Assembly: GCA_019779905.1 (NCBI GenBank)
Contig: JABAKE010000002.1
Span: 372,001 to 436,000 of the forward strand
DNA: 64,000 bases
Source: Modestobacter lapidis
GTDB taxonomy: Bacteria > Actinomycetota > Actinomycetes > Mycobacteriales > Geodermatophilaceae
Reading direction: 5' to 3'
In this document: positions 40,768 to 49,303 of the stretch, one piece after another
Layout: each line of letters begins with the position of its first letter
How positions within the stretch are numbered: position 1 is the stretch's first letter
Program-made: the position numbers and the translations under genes
Notes under the pieces: generated by a model
The model's database searches: none
Told to the model about the DNA's origin: nothing
Seen by the model: the letters and a program-made list of their open reading frames with translations, nothing else

Positions 40768-42002
40768 CATCCGCCCTGGACCGGGCGCTGGGCGCCCGGC
40801 TGCCGGCGCCACCCGACGCCCTCCGCCGCGGGCCGTTCCGGCCGGGCGCCTTCCGCAGCCCGCTGCACTCCGAGCGGCGGTCGGCCCGGGTGGGCGGATT
40901 CCTCGGGGCCGCCTTCCTCGTCTGCTTCCTCACCGGGCTGCTCAGCCACCTGATCCAGCACGCCCCGGGCTGGTTCGTCTGGCCGGCGTCGCCGGTCTGG
41001 CTGTACGGGGTCACCCAGGGCCTGCACGTCACGACCGGCCTGACCGCGATCCCGTTGCTGCTCGTCAAGCTGTGGACCGTCTACCCGAAGCTGTTCGAGT
41101 GGCCGCCGGCCGGGTCGCCGTCGCGGGTGGTCGGCCGGCTGTCGATCCTGGTGCTGGTCGGCGCCTGCGCCATGCAGCTGGTCACCGGCCTGCTCAATAC
41201 CGCGCAGTGGTACCCGTGGGGGTTCTTCTTCCCCGACGCGCACTTCTGGACCGGCTGGATCGCCATCGGCGCCGTCGCGGTGCACGTGGGCGCCAAGGCG
41301 CCGGAGATCCGCCGCGGGCTGGCCCGCCGGGGATCACCCGGCGCGGTGGCCGGGCTGACCCCGGAGCAGGCCGACGAGCGGACCGCGGTGGACGGTGCTG
41401 CCGAGCAGCAGCCGGTGTCCCGCCGGGCCTTCGTCGTGGCCGCCGGGCTGGGTGCCGGCGCGGTCACCGTCACCATGGTCGGGCAGACCTTCTCGCCGCT
41501 GGCCGACGTCTCGGTGCTCGCTCCGCGCCACCCGGGCGTGGGGCCGCAGGACCTGCCCGTGCGGCAGACCGCCGAACGGGCCGGGGTCACCGGGACCGCC
41601 CTCGACCCGGCCTACCGGCTGACCGTGGAGGGCCCCGACCGGCTCGATCTCACCCTGGCCGACCTGCGGGCCTTCCCGCAGCACACCGAGCAGCTGCCGA
41701 TCACCTGCGTGGAGGGCTGGAGCGCCGGGGGAACGTGGACCGGGGTACGGCTGGCCGACCTGCTGGCCGCGGCGGGGCTGCCGCGGGGCACCGCCGTGAC
41801 CGTCGAGTCACTGCAGCCCGGCGGGCTGTACCGGGCCTCGACGGTGGCCCCGCCGCATGCCCGCAGCCCGCGCACCCTGCTGGCCCTGCAGCTGGAGGGC
41901 GAGCCGCTGCACCTCGACCACGGCTACCCGGTGCGGCTGATCGCCCCGAACCGGCCCGGGGTCATGCAGACCAAGTGGGTCACGCGGGTGGCGCCGGCAT
42001 GA
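40764..42002 (+). CDS. Membrane-anchored molybdopterin-dependent oxidoreductase
   Basis: A 412-residue two-part protein. Residues about 43-178 form four helices with histidines placed for b-type haem (H62, H88, H160, H174), like a small cytochrome b561-type module. A twin-arginine-like SRRAFVVAAGLGAG (219-232) joins it to a sulfite-oxidase/YedY-type molybdopterin domain, in which C315 (LPITCVEGWS) is the expected Mo ligand; GGTWTGVRLADLL and KWVTRV follow. It should pass electrons between an extracytoplasmic substrate and the membrane. ATG 40764 overlaps the DUF2064 stop. Confidence 0.88.
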   Translation: MTSALDRALGARLPAPPDALRRGPFRPGAFRSPLHSERRSARVGGFLGAAFLVCFLTGLLSHLIQHAPGWFVWPASPVWLYGVTQGLHVTTGLTAIPLLLVKLWTVYPKLFEWPPAGSPSRVVGRLSILVLVGACAMQLVTGLLNTAQWYPWGFFFPDAHFWTGWIAIGAVAVHVGAKAPEIRRGLARRGSPGAVAGLTPEQADERTAVDGAAEQQPVSRRAFVVAAGLGAGAVTVTMVGQTFSPLADVSVLAPRHPGVGPQDLPVRQTAERAGVTGTALDPAYRLTVEGPDRLDLTLADLRAFPQHTEQLPITCVEGWSAGGTWTGVRLADLLAAAGLPRGTAVTVESLQPGGLYRASTVAPPHARSPRTLLALQLEGEPLHLDHGYPVRLIAPNRPGVMQTKWVTRVAPA

Positions 42003-42475
42003 GCCCGTCCGCCGACCCGTACGCCGGCGACCCGGCCCGGCCGGTCACCTCGGGGCTCCGGCCGTGGTGGCGGTGGCTGTTCCTGCTGCCCGGCCTGGCC
42101 GCGGTGCTCTACGGCGGGTACGGCCTGCTCACCGCCGGCAGCCGGATCCCGCTCTCCTCCTGGGCGACCTGGTTCCTCGGCAGCGCGCTGCTGCACGACC
42201 TGGTGATCGCCCCGCTGTGGATCGGGCTCGGCTGGCTGGCCGCCCGGTTCCTGCCGGGCCCGGCCCGGGCCCCCGTGGTGGTGGCCGCGGCGGTCAGCGG
42301 GGTGCTCACGCTGGTGACGCTGCCGTTCCTGCTCACCCCCGGCAACAGCCCGGCGAACCCGTCGTTCCTGCCCCGCGAGTACGGCCGCAACCTGCTGCTG
42401 GTGGTCCTCGCCGTCTGGGTGGTGGCCGCGGCCTGGTCGGTGGTCGCCGTCCGCCGCGCCCGCACCGCCCCCTGA
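41999..42475 (+). CDS. Small membrane protein of the molybdopterin cassette
   Basis: A 158-residue protein with four predicted helices (WWRWLFLLPGLAAVLYGGYGLL, ATWFLGSALLHDLVIAPLWIGLGWLA, VVVAAAVSGVLTLVTLPFLL and LLLVVLAVWVVAAAWSVVAV). I do not recognise the family. It starts inside the stop of the oxidoreductase gene (ATGA) and ends the four-gene unit, so it may assist the haem-molybdenum enzyme, for instance as an assembly or quinone-side partner; that is inference. A nested hairpin follows. Confidence 0.75.
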   Translation: MSPSADPYAGDPARPVTSGLRPWWRWLFLLPGLAAVLYGGYGLLTAGSRIPLSSWATWFLGSALLHDLVIAPLWIGLGWLAARFLPGPARAPVVVAAAVSGVLTLVTLPFLLTPGNSPANPSFLPREYGRNLLLVVLAVWVVAAAWSVVAVRRARTAP

Positions 42476-42520
42476 CCCCCATCCGGACTGCCGGCCGACC
42501 TGCCGGGGCCCGCCGCGAGT

Positions 42521-42599
42521 GGAAGGACCCGCTCCTCCCCGACCCTCGCAAGCTCGGGCCGGGCCCCTGGAGCGGGCCGGGGGCCGGTCGGTCCTCCTT
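42521..42599. terminator. Bidirectional nested hairpin after the four-gene cassette
   Basis: CCCGCTCC (42528-42535) pairs with GGAGCGGG (42569-42576), enclosing the family core CTCGCAAGCTCG; AAGGAC (42523-42528) and GTCCTCCTT near 42590 extend it outward. It separates the cassette from the convergent SRPBCC gene. Confidence 0.72.
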
Positions 42600-43075
42600 C
42601 AGGCGGGGTGGGCGGCGGCGTAGGCGGCGAAGCGCCTCAGCGAGTACCGGACACCCGCCACCATCGCCGGCCGCACCAGCGGCCAGCCGAGCTGCCCGAG
42701 CCGGCCGAGCGGCAGGTCGAGGGACTCGGTCCACACGAACGTGGACGTCGACTCCCCGCGGGGCACCACCTCGAACGTGCCGGTGCCCCGGACCACGCGC
42801 CCGAGGTGCCGGACGTCGACCCGGCGCGGGGCCTCCCAGCTGGTGATCAGCATCGGGTCGAGAACGCCCAGCCGCCGCCCGCCGGGCAGCGGGACGCCGG
42901 TGCGGGCGACGAGCCGGCCACCGACGCCCTGCGCGCCGGGCACCCGACCGTCGCCGTCCTCGGTGCGCACGTCGGTGAGCAGCATCCACCGCCCCTGCGT
43001 CTCCCAGTCGACCAGCGCGGCCCACACCTGCTCGGCCGGTGCGGCCACGTCCACGGACAGGTTCACTTCAGGCAT
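42599..43075 (-). CDS. SRPBCC-family lipid/ligand-binding protein
   Basis: A 158-residue START/polyketide-cyclase-like protein. EVNLSVDVAAPAEQVWAALVDWETQGRWM is the standard opening, then alternating strands and a C-terminal long helix (VAGVRYSLRRFAAYAAAH). ATG 43075 overlaps the DivIVA-like stop by 8 bp, so the two are co-transcribed. The family binds hydrophobic ligands; the ligand is unknown. It lies at the end of a dapE-LOG-DivIVA-SRPBCC operon. Confidence 0.87.
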   Translation of the reverse strand: MPEVNLSVDVAAPAEQVWAALVDWETQGRWMLLTDVRTEDGDGRVPGAQGVGGRLVARTGVPLPGGRRLGVLDPMLITSWEAPRRVDVRHLGRVVRGTGTFEVVPRGESTSTFVWTESLDLPLGRLGQLGWPLVRPAMVAGVRYSLRRFAAYAAAHPA

Positions 43076-43457
43076 CGGCGTGCTCCTCGTCGTCGTCGAC
43101 GGTCGCCGCGGGGACGCCCTCGGGGTCGGTGTCGTCTCGAGCGCGGGCCGCGGTGCCGACCCGGGCCGCCGTTGCGGCGCGGAGCGCCGCGATCGCGGCG
43201 TCCCGCTCGTCGAGGGTGCGCGCCAGCTGGTCGAGCAGCCAGTCGACCTCGGCCATCCGGTAGCCCCGGAAGGCCGGCGAGATGCGCAGCGCCCGGACGT
43301 CGTCGCCGGCGACCGGGCGGTCGTCGGGCAGCTCGACCGGTGAGCGGTCCAGGTCCGCCGGCGGCTGCGTCTCGCCGCGGCCCAGCAGCAGCGAGGCCCC
43401 GAGGAACAGCAGCCCGCCGACCACGAGCAGACCGAGGACGAAGACGACGGCGGACAC
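43068..43457 (-). CDS. DivIVA-domain membrane-anchored protein (Rv1209-like)
   Basis: A 129-residue protein with one N-terminal helix (VVFVLGLLVVGGLLFLGASLLLG) and a short DivIVA-type motif (ALRISPAFRGYRMAEVDWLLDQLARTLDERDAAIAAL), followed by an acidic tail. The FRGYRMAEVDWLLD block is the repeat found in DivIVA and related cell-pole or envelope-growth proteins. GTG 43457 starts 6 bp after the LOG stop. Same relative neighbourhood as mycobacterial Rv1209, next to tagA there. Confidence 0.86.
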   Translation of the reverse strand: MSAVVFVLGLLVVGGLLFLGASLLLGRGETQPPADLDRSPVELPDDRPVAGDDVRALRISPAFRGYRMAEVDWLLDQLARTLDERDAAIAALRAATAARVGTAARARDDTDPEGVPAATVDDDEEHADA

Positions 43458-43463
43458 CGGCGG

Positions 43464-44288
43464 TCAGTCGTCGAGGGGAGCGGGCCGGGCGACCGTGCCG
43501 TCGACCCCGCGGGCGGCGGCCTCCCGCTCCACCTCGGCCGCCTCGATGACCGCAACCACCTCGGCCACGTCGTCGGTGACGTGCAGCAGGTCGAGGTCGC
43601 CGGGCGACACCGTGCCGGCCTCGATCATCGTGTCGCGGATCCAGTCGACCAGGCCGCTCCAGTAGGCGCTGCCGAACAGGATCACCGGGAACCGGGTGAC
43701 CTTCCGGGTCTGGACGAGGGTGAGGGCCTCGAAGAGCTCGTCGAGGGTGCCGAAGCCGCCGGGGAGGATCACGAAGGCCTGCGCGTACTTCACGAACATC
43801 GTCTTGCGCACGAAGAAGTAGCGGAACAGCACGCCGACGTCGACCCACTCGTTGAGCTCCTGCTCGAACGGCAGCTCGATGCCCAGCCCGACCGACATGC
43901 CACCGGCGTCGCAGGCGCCCTTGTTGGCTGCCTCCATCGCGCCCGGCCCGCCGCCGGTGATCACCGCGTACCCGGCCTTCGCCAGCTCGCCGCCGACCTG
44001 CTCGGCGGCCGCGTAGTACGGGGAGTCGGGCTTGGTACGGGCACTGCCGAACACGCTGACCGCGCGCGGCAGCTCGGCCAGCAGGCCGAACCCCTCGACG
44101 AACTCGGCCTGGATCCGCAGGACCCGCCACGGGTCGGCGTGCACCCAGTCGCTGCCGCCGCGGCGGTCCAGCAGCCGCTGGTCGGTCGTCGTCCCGGCGG
44201 TCTGCGGGTCGGGCTCGCCGCCCCGCAACGTGATCGGGCCGCGGTGCCGCGCCGGGCGCCGCCGCCGGCCGTCTGCTGTCTCGCTCAT
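43464..44288 (-). CDS. LOG-family cytokinin riboside 5'-monophosphate phosphoribohydrolase
   Basis: A 274-residue LOG protein (Rv1205-like). The family motifs are [32 protein letters not shown] and [20 protein letters not shown] (PGGxGTxxE). LOG enzymes split nucleoside monophosphates such as cytokinin ribotides into free base and ribose phosphate. An N-terminal extension of about 60 residues with Arg-rich start is specific to this actinobacterial subgroup. ATG 44288 overlaps the dapE stop (ATGA). Confidence 0.92.
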   Translation of the reverse strand: MSETADGRRRRPARHRGPITLRGGEPDPQTAGTTTDQRLLDRRGGSDWVHADPWRVLRIQAEFVEGFGLLAELPRAVSVFGSARTKPDSPYYAAAEQVGGELAKAGYAVITGGGPGAMEAANKGACDAGGMSVGLGIELPFEQELNEWVDVGVLFRYFFVRKTMFVKYAQAFVILPGGFGTLDELFEALTLVQTRKVTRFPVILFGSAYWSGLVDWIRDTMIEAGTVSPGDLDLLHVTDDVAEVVAVIEAAEVEREAAARGVDGTVARPAPLDD

Positions 44289-45418
44289 GTCCCACTCCCC
44301 CGAGGGTCGGTCAGATAGGCGACGAGGGCGTCCTCGGCCGGCTGCAGCCGGTCGATCCGGACGTGCTCGTCGACGGTGTGCGCCTGCTGCGGGTCGCCGG
44401 GCCCGTAGTTGAGCGCCGGGATGCCGAACGCGGCGAACCGGGCGACGTCGGTCCAGCCCAGCTTGGCCCGGGCCGGCCGCCCCACGGCCGCGACGAAGGC
44501 AGCGGCCGCGGGCTCGGACAGGCCGGGCAGCGCGCCGCCGGCGGAGTCGGTGACCTCGAGGGTCACCCCGGCGGCCAGCGCCTCCGCGAAGACCTCCCGG
44601 ACGTGCGCCAGGGCCTGGTCCTCGTCGCGGTCGGGCGCGAACCGGAAGTTGACGGTCACCCGGCAGGAGTCGGGGACGACGTTGCCGGCGACCCCGCCCT
44701 CGATCCGCACGGCGTTGAGGCCCTCCCGGTACTGCAGGCCGTCGATCTCCACCTCGCGCGCCGGGTAGGCCGCCAGCGCGGCGAGGATCCCGGCCGCCCC
44801 GTGGACGGCGTTGACCCCGAGCCACGAGCGGGCGCTGTGCGCCCGCCGGCCCGGGACGTCGAGGACCACCCGCAGCGTGCCCTGGCAGCCGCCCTCGACG
44901 GCACCGTCGGTCGGCTCGAGCAGGATCGCCAGATCGCCGTAGAGCCAGCCACGCAGCTCCCGGGCGACCCGGCCGAGGCCGTTGCGGGTGGCCTCGACCT
45001 CCTCGTTGTCGTAGAAGACGAAGGTGAGGTCGTGCGCGGGGGCGGCGCCCGGAACGCCGAAGCGCCCGGCCAGCCGGAGCATCACCGCGTCGCCGGCCTT
45101 CATGTCGCTGGTGCCGCAGCCGTACAGCAACCCGGCTGCCCCGTCGACCCGGCTGGGTACGTTGCCGGCGACCGGAACGGTGTCCAGGTGGCCGGCGAGC
45201 ACCACCCGGGAGGGCCGGTCGAGGTTCGTCCGGGCCAGCACGGTGTCGCCGACCCGGACCACCTCCAGGCCACCGAGTGCCCGGAGCGCGGCCTCGACCG
45301 CGTCGGCGAGCACCCGCTCGGAGCCCGAGGCCGACGGGACGTCGACCAGCGCGCGGGTCAGGGCCAGCACGTCGGCGGACAGGTCGAGCACGGGGGGCGG
45401 ACCGGCAGGGGCTGTCAC
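44285..45418 (-). CDS. dapE: Succinyl-diaminopimelate desuccinylase
   Basis: A 377-residue M20 di-zinc hydrolase that removes succinate from N-succinyl-LL-diaminopimelate in lysine and peptidoglycan precursor synthesis. Metal sites are visible in [14 protein letters not shown] (H, D), [25 protein letters not shown] (catalytic and metal Glu) and near the end [20 protein letters not shown] 45418 is chosen; a GTG 6 bp upstream is possible. It is divergent from dapD across 57 bp, so two steps of the same pathway share a control region, and it overlaps the LOG gene. Confidence 0.94.
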   Translation of the reverse strand: MTAPAGPPPVLDLSADVLALTRALVDVPSASGSERVLADAVEAALRALGGLEVVRVGDTVLARTNLDRPSRVVLAGHLDTVPVAGNVPSRVDGAAGLLYGCGTSDMKAGDAVMLRLAGRFGVPGAAPAHDLTFVFYDNEEVEATRNGLGRVARELRGWLYGDLAILLEPTDGAVEGGCQGTLRVVLDVPGRRAHSARSWLGVNAVHGAAGILAALAAYPAREVEIDGLQYREGLNAVRIEGGVAGNVVPDSCRVTVNFRFAPDRDEDQALAHVREVFAEALAAGVTLEVTDSAGGALPGLSEPAAAAFVAAVGRPARAKLGWTDVARFAAFGIPALNYGPGDPQQAHTVDEHVRIDRLQPAEDALVAYLTDPRGSGT

Positions 45419-45475
45419 GGGCACTGAGCCTAGGGGCCGCCCGCGGTGCGGGCCGCCTCGGTAGCGTGGCCCACC

Positions 45476-46456
45476 GTGACCACAGCCACCGCCTCCCCGT
45501 CCGGCGCGACCGCCGTCGGCATCGCCACGGTGACCACCGCCGGCACCGTGCTGGACACCTGGTACCCCGCGCCCCGGCTCGGTGCGCCGCAGGGCCTGCC
45601 CACCGGCACCCGGCAGATCGGGATCCTGGAGGCCGAGGGCGAGCTGGGCCCGGACTACGGGGGTCTGGTGCGCACCGACGACGCCCGGGGCGTGCAGGTC
45701 TTCGCCGTCCGCACGGCGATCGCCGACCTGGCCGCCCCGCCGGTCGACGCGCACGACGTCTACCTGCGGCTGCAGCTGCTGTCGCACCGGCTGGTGCGCC
45801 CGCACGGGATGAACATGGACGGCGTGTTCGGGTTGCTCACCAACGTGGCGTGGACCAGCGCGGGGCCGGTCGAGGCGGCCGGGTTCTCCGCCGTCCGGAT
45901 GCGGGCCGCGCTGGGCAACCTGACGGTCTTCTCCGTCGACAAGTTCCCGCGGATGGTCGACTACGTCGTTCCCTCCGGCGTGCGGATCGCCGACGCCGAC
46001 CGGGTGCGCCTGGGCGCCCACCTGGCCGAGGGCACCACCGTCATGCACGAGGGGTTCGTGAACTTCAACGCCGGGACGCTCGGCCCCTCGATGGTGGAGG
46101 GCCGGATCAGCGCCGGGGTCGTCGTCGGCCCCGACTCCGACATCGGCGGCGGCGCCTCGATCATGGGCACCCTGTCCGGCGGCGGCAAGCAGGTCGTCTC
46201 GATCGGCGCGGGCTGCCTGCTCGGCGCCAACGCCGGCATCGGCATCTCCCTGGGCAACCGGTGCGTCGTCGAGGCCGGCTGCTACGTGACGGCCGGTTCG
46301 CGGGTGACGCTGCCCGACGGTTCGGTGGTCAAGGCCGCCGACCTCTCCGGCCGCGACGGGCTGCTCTTCCGCCGGAACTCGGTGTCCGGCGCGCTCGAGG
46401 CCATCCCGCGGGACGGCGACTGGGGGGCGCTCAACGCCGCCCTGCACGCCAACTGA
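45476..46456 (+). CDS. dapD: 2,3,4,5-tetrahydropyridine-2,6-dicarboxylate N-succinyltransferase
   Basis: A 326-residue DapD of the actinobacterial (Mycobacterium-like) type. The N-terminal half has [27 protein letters not shown]; the C-terminal left-handed beta-helix has hexapeptide repeats ([33 protein letters not shown]-like [15 protein letters not shown] and [13 protein letters not shown]). It adds succinyl from succinyl-CoA before transamination and DapE. GTG 45476 is used. It faces dapE divergently; the aminotransferase step (dapC) is encoded 3-5 kb downstream. Confidence 0.95.
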   Translation: MTTATASPSGATAVGIATVTTAGTVLDTWYPAPRLGAPQGLPTGTRQIGILEAEGELGPDYGGLVRTDDARGVQVFAVRTAIADLAAPPVDAHDVYLRLQLLSHRLVRPHGMNMDGVFGLLTNVAWTSAGPVEAAGFSAVRMRAALGNLTVFSVDKFPRMVDYVVPSGVRIADADRVRLGAHLAEGTTVMHEGFVNFNAGTLGPSMVEGRISAGVVVGPDSDIGGGASIMGTLSGGGKQVVSIGAGCLLGANAGIGISLGNRCVVEAGCYVTAGSRVTLPDGSVVKAADLSGRDGLLFRRNSVSGALEAIPRDGDWGALNAALHAN

Positions 46457-46463
46457 GAAAGGA

Positions 46464-46512
46464 GCCCCTGCCCCCCACCGCTCGCACGCTCGCGGCGGGA
46501 CCCTGCAGGGGC
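46464..46512. terminator. Nested hairpin after dapD
   Basis: GCCCCTGC (46464-46471) pairs with GCAGGGGC (46505-46512), enclosing CCCACCGCTCGCACGCTCGCGGCGGGA. Same design as the hairpins at 10443 and 27083. It starts 8 bp after the dapD stop. Confidence 0.78.
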
Positions 46513-46581
46513 CCGGCCCGGCGCGGCGCGCGGCGCCGGCTCACCGGGTCCGCACAGCTGACGCACCTACCATCGGCGACG

Positions 46582-47517
46582 ATGACCAGCGCCCCGGTGA
46601 CGCCCCGTCGGCCACCGGCCCGGAGTGGCTCCACCGCGGTGCGGCCCCGGCAGCCGGCCCGCCGCGGGGGCCGACGTCCGGCCCGGCGGTCGCGCCGAGC
46701 TCGGCGTGCCGCCGTTGGCCGCGGGCTCGGCTGGCTGGCCGCCGTCGCCGCGCTCACCCTGGTGGCCGTGCTCGCCGTGCACCGGGATGCCCCCGGGACC
46801 ACCCCGATCGCCGGCCGCTGCACCGTGGCCGGCTCCGACCTGACCCTCACCACCGCGCAGGCGGCCAACGCCGCCACGATCGCGGCAGTGGCCCGCAGCC
46901 GCGGGCTGCCGCAGCGGGCGACGGTGATCGCCCTGGCGACGGCGCAGCAGGAGTCGCGGATCCGCAACCTCGACTACGGCGACCGCGACTCCCTGGGCCT
47001 GTTCCAGCAGCGCCCCTCGCAGGGCTGGGGCAGCGAGGCGCAGGTGCAGGACCCGGTCTACGCCACCGGCAAGTTCCTCGACGGGCTGGTGAAGGTGCCC
47101 GGCTGGGAGACCGGTGACCTGACGACTACCGCGGACGCGGTGCAGCGCAGCGCGTTCCCGCTGGCCTACCGACAGTGGACCGGCATGGCCCAGACGCTGG
47201 CCGGCGCGCTGCTGTCGGACTCACCCGCGCAGCTGTCGTGCACCTTCAGCCCGCCTCAGGCGAGCGGCCCGGTCGAAGACCGCGCGGCCGCCGTCGCCGA
47301 CGTCGTCCGCCGCGAGGCCGGTACCCCGACCGTCCTGCCCGGCGGTCTCGTCTCGGTGGCCGCGGCCGGGTGGCCGGAGGCGAGCTGGGCCGTGGCGCAC
47401 GCCGAGCGGCTGCAGCTGGCCGGGGTGCGCTTCGCCGACTGGTCGTGGAGCCCGGGCGGCGGCTGGGTCCAGACCGGCGAGGTCGTCGGTGATCTACAGC
47501 TACAGCTGGCCAACTGA
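46582..47517 (+). CDS. Membrane-anchored lysozyme-like (transglycosylase-type) protein
   Basis: A 311-residue protein with a very Arg-rich cytoplasmic start (about 50 residues), one helix (GLGWLAAVAALTLVAVLAVH) and an exported domain. In that domain, TVIALATAQQESRIRNLDYGDRDSLGLFQQRPSQGWG is the actinobacterial lysozyme-like/SLT-type pattern with a catalytic Glu in QQES. The C-terminal 80 residues hold the family tail (SWAVAHAERLQLAGVRFADWSW). It probably acts on peptidoglycan; in databases such proteins are sometimes misnamed heavy-metal transporters. ATG 46582 is used; the function is inferred from the motif. Confidence 0.75.
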   Translation: MTSAPVTPRRPPARSGSTAVRPRQPARRGGRRPARRSRRARRAAVGRGLGWLAAVAALTLVAVLAVHRDAPGTTPIAGRCTVAGSDLTLTTAQAANAATIAAVARSRGLPQRATVIALATAQQESRIRNLDYGDRDSLGLFQQRPSQGWGSEAQVQDPVYATGKFLDGLVKVPGWETGDLTTTADAVQRSAFPLAYRQWTGMAQTLAGALLSDSPAQLSCTFSPPQASGPVEDRAAAVADVVRREAGTPTVLPGGLVSVAAAGWPEASWAVAHAERLQLAGVRFADWSWSPGGGWVQTGEVVGDLQLQLAN

Positions 47518-47556
47518 GAGATCGGAACTGTCGTAGCCGCTGGACAGACTCGGCTC

Positions 47557-49170
47557 GTGATCGATCCGAGGGAAGCCAGACCCCAGCGATGGGACGACAT
47601 GACCCGGGACGCACTGGAAGAACTCCTCGCAGGCGGGCTGACGCCCGACCGGATCGGCGAGCTCTACGCCCGCAGCGGCTCCCTCGTCCGGCTGGTCGCA
47701 CGCCGCTGGGGACTCGATTGCCGAGCGCTGCGTGCCCGGTCGCTCGGTCTGAGCATCACCGATCCGGACATCGCGGCGCAGTTCGTGCGTGTGGTCGACG
47801 GGGCACCGTTGAGCCACCTGCCGGCTGACTTGATGTCCGGGAGCGGGGCCCGGTGTCGATGGCGGTGCCCTGACTGTGCCGAGGAGTGGGTCACCTCCGT
47901 GGCGAACCGCACCAAGCGGAAGTCTGGTTGCCCAGCATGTGCACGGGAGCGCGGGCTCGCACTGGCGCGATCCCGGGTCGCAAAGTCATCGCCGCTGTCC
48001 GTGGCCAGACCAGGACTCGTCGCTGAGTTCGTGACGAACCTCAGCCGGCCGGACCGAGGCCTCGAGAGCACGCCCAGCGGGTCACATGACCGCGTGCGCT
48101 GGCGCTGCCGCCGAGGACACGAGTGGGAAACCACGGCACGTCAGCGCGTGCGGCACGCTACGCAATGCCCCACGTGCCTGGCCGGCCTCTGGACGAGCCG
48201 CCTGGAGTTCCAGGTCGCCGAACTCGTGCAGGCCAGCACGGGTGTCACCGTGAGCGTCGGCGCTCGCGTGCGTCGAACCGACCGCGCGGCGGACGAGCAC
48301 ATCGACCTGCTGATCGACTCCCTCGACCTGCTCATCGACCTCGACCCCAGTCGCTGGCACTCGTCTCACGAGTCGGTGGAACGAGACACTCGCAAGCTCG
48401 AACGGCTCGCGGGACGCCAGTACGTCCGGGTGCGGCCGAGGACTCTCGGGTTGCTGCGTTCAGGGCGGGCAACCGTCGAGCAGCAGATCTTCCTGTCAAC
48501 GGACGACGAACACGACCCGTGGTCGTGGTCCCTGGCCGTGCTGCAGGTCGTGGCGGCGATCTCGCCATCGACACGGATCCAGGACCTCACGCCCCTCGCG
48601 GAGGATGCGGCGCTGGCTCGTGCTGACCGCCGGTGGCGGGCCCTTCGAACAGACCCACGGCGACGGAGTCTGCGCTCGGAGCACCCCCTCGTGGCCGACC
48701 AACTCGTCGAGGTGGTCGGACGTCCAGGTCTCACTGCAGCCGACCTCACGCCCGCAGGCGAGGACCGGGTCCTGTGGATGTGCCCGGAGTGCGGACACCG
48801 ATGGGAGGCGCGCGTGGCGAATCGCACGCTGCTCGGAACCGGCTGCCCACCCTGCTCCTACCGCCGAGGCGCCGCTCGATCTGCGAGGCCACGACCGGGG
48901 CGCAGCTTCGCTGATCGCCACCCACTGTTGGCCGGGTACTTCGTCGACAACGTGACCCACCCCGGCGTGGGGCCGGGCCAGCTCAAGCCCAACAGCATCG
49001 ACCGCTGCTCGTGGACCTGCCCGCACTGCAAGGGCCCATGGATCGCGACGCCGCACGCGCTCAACCAGCGACCACGAGGCGGTTGTCGCGGTTGTTCGTC
49101 CACGCGGATGGCATCCAGCCGCCGACAACGCCCATCGGGCTCCGGCGCGGTCCAGCCGACGATCGGCTGA
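47557..49170 (+). CDS. Treble-clef zinc-finger protein with PD-(D/E)xK/Vsr-like domain
   Basis: A 537-residue protein with four copies of a treble-clef (DUF4379-like) module. Their metal residues are C104/C107/C125/C128, C184/H188/C204/C207, C409/C412/C430/C433 and C488/C491/C510/C513; each has W.C, then GC..C, and copies 2-4 follow a P.L...F/LV.....P lead-in. Between modules 2 and 3 (about 215-297) lies a Vsr-like nuclease pattern: D250, IDLDPSRWH (D261/D263, W267, H268), ERDTRKLERLAG (D277, K280) and YVRVR. Codon choice is visibly less GC-biased than in the neighbours, a sign of transfer. GTG 47557 is used. A DNA-targeting defence or repair nuclease is a reasonable guess, not proved. Confidence 0.8.
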   Translation: MIDPREARPQRWDDMTRDALEELLAGGLTPDRIGELYARSGSLVRLVARRWGLDCRALRARSLGLSITDPDIAAQFVRVVDGAPLSHLPADLMSGSGARCRWRCPDCAEEWVTSVANRTKRKSGCPACARERGLALARSRVAKSSPLSVARPGLVAEFVTNLSRPDRGLESTPSGSHDRVRWRCRRGHEWETTARQRVRHATQCPTCLAGLWTSRLEFQVAELVQASTGVTVSVGARVRRTDRAADEHIDLLIDSLDLLIDLDPSRWHSSHESVERDTRKLERLAGRQYVRVRPRTLGLLRSGRATVEQQIFLSTDDEHDPWSWSLAVLQVVAAISPSTRIQDLTPLAEDAALARADRRWRALRTDPRRRSLRSEHPLVADQLVEVVGRPGLTAADLTPAGEDRVLWMCPECGHRWEARVANRTLLGTGCPPCSYRRGAARSARPRPGRSFADRHPLLAGYFVDNVTHPGVGPGQLKPNSIDRCSWTCPHCKGPWIATPHALNQRPRGGCRGCSSTRMASSRRQRPSGSGAVQPTIG

Positions 49171-49303
49171 GCACGACGCGGCAGCGAACGCGGTTTCGGC
49201 CGCGCTCGACGGTCACGCCCATCGCCGGTTGGACGAGCTGCGGGCGGCCCTCCAGCAGCACGCTCGCCCGGGCCGGCTGAGCGGCCGTCGCGGCCGGAAG
49301 CGC

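Noticed and set aside
49171-49303. Coding-like stretch AANAVSAALDGHAHRRLDELRAALQQHARPGRLS
   Set aside because: One frame looks helical and could be the tail of a lost gene, but it is too short and has no clear start or family, so it is not listed as a feature.
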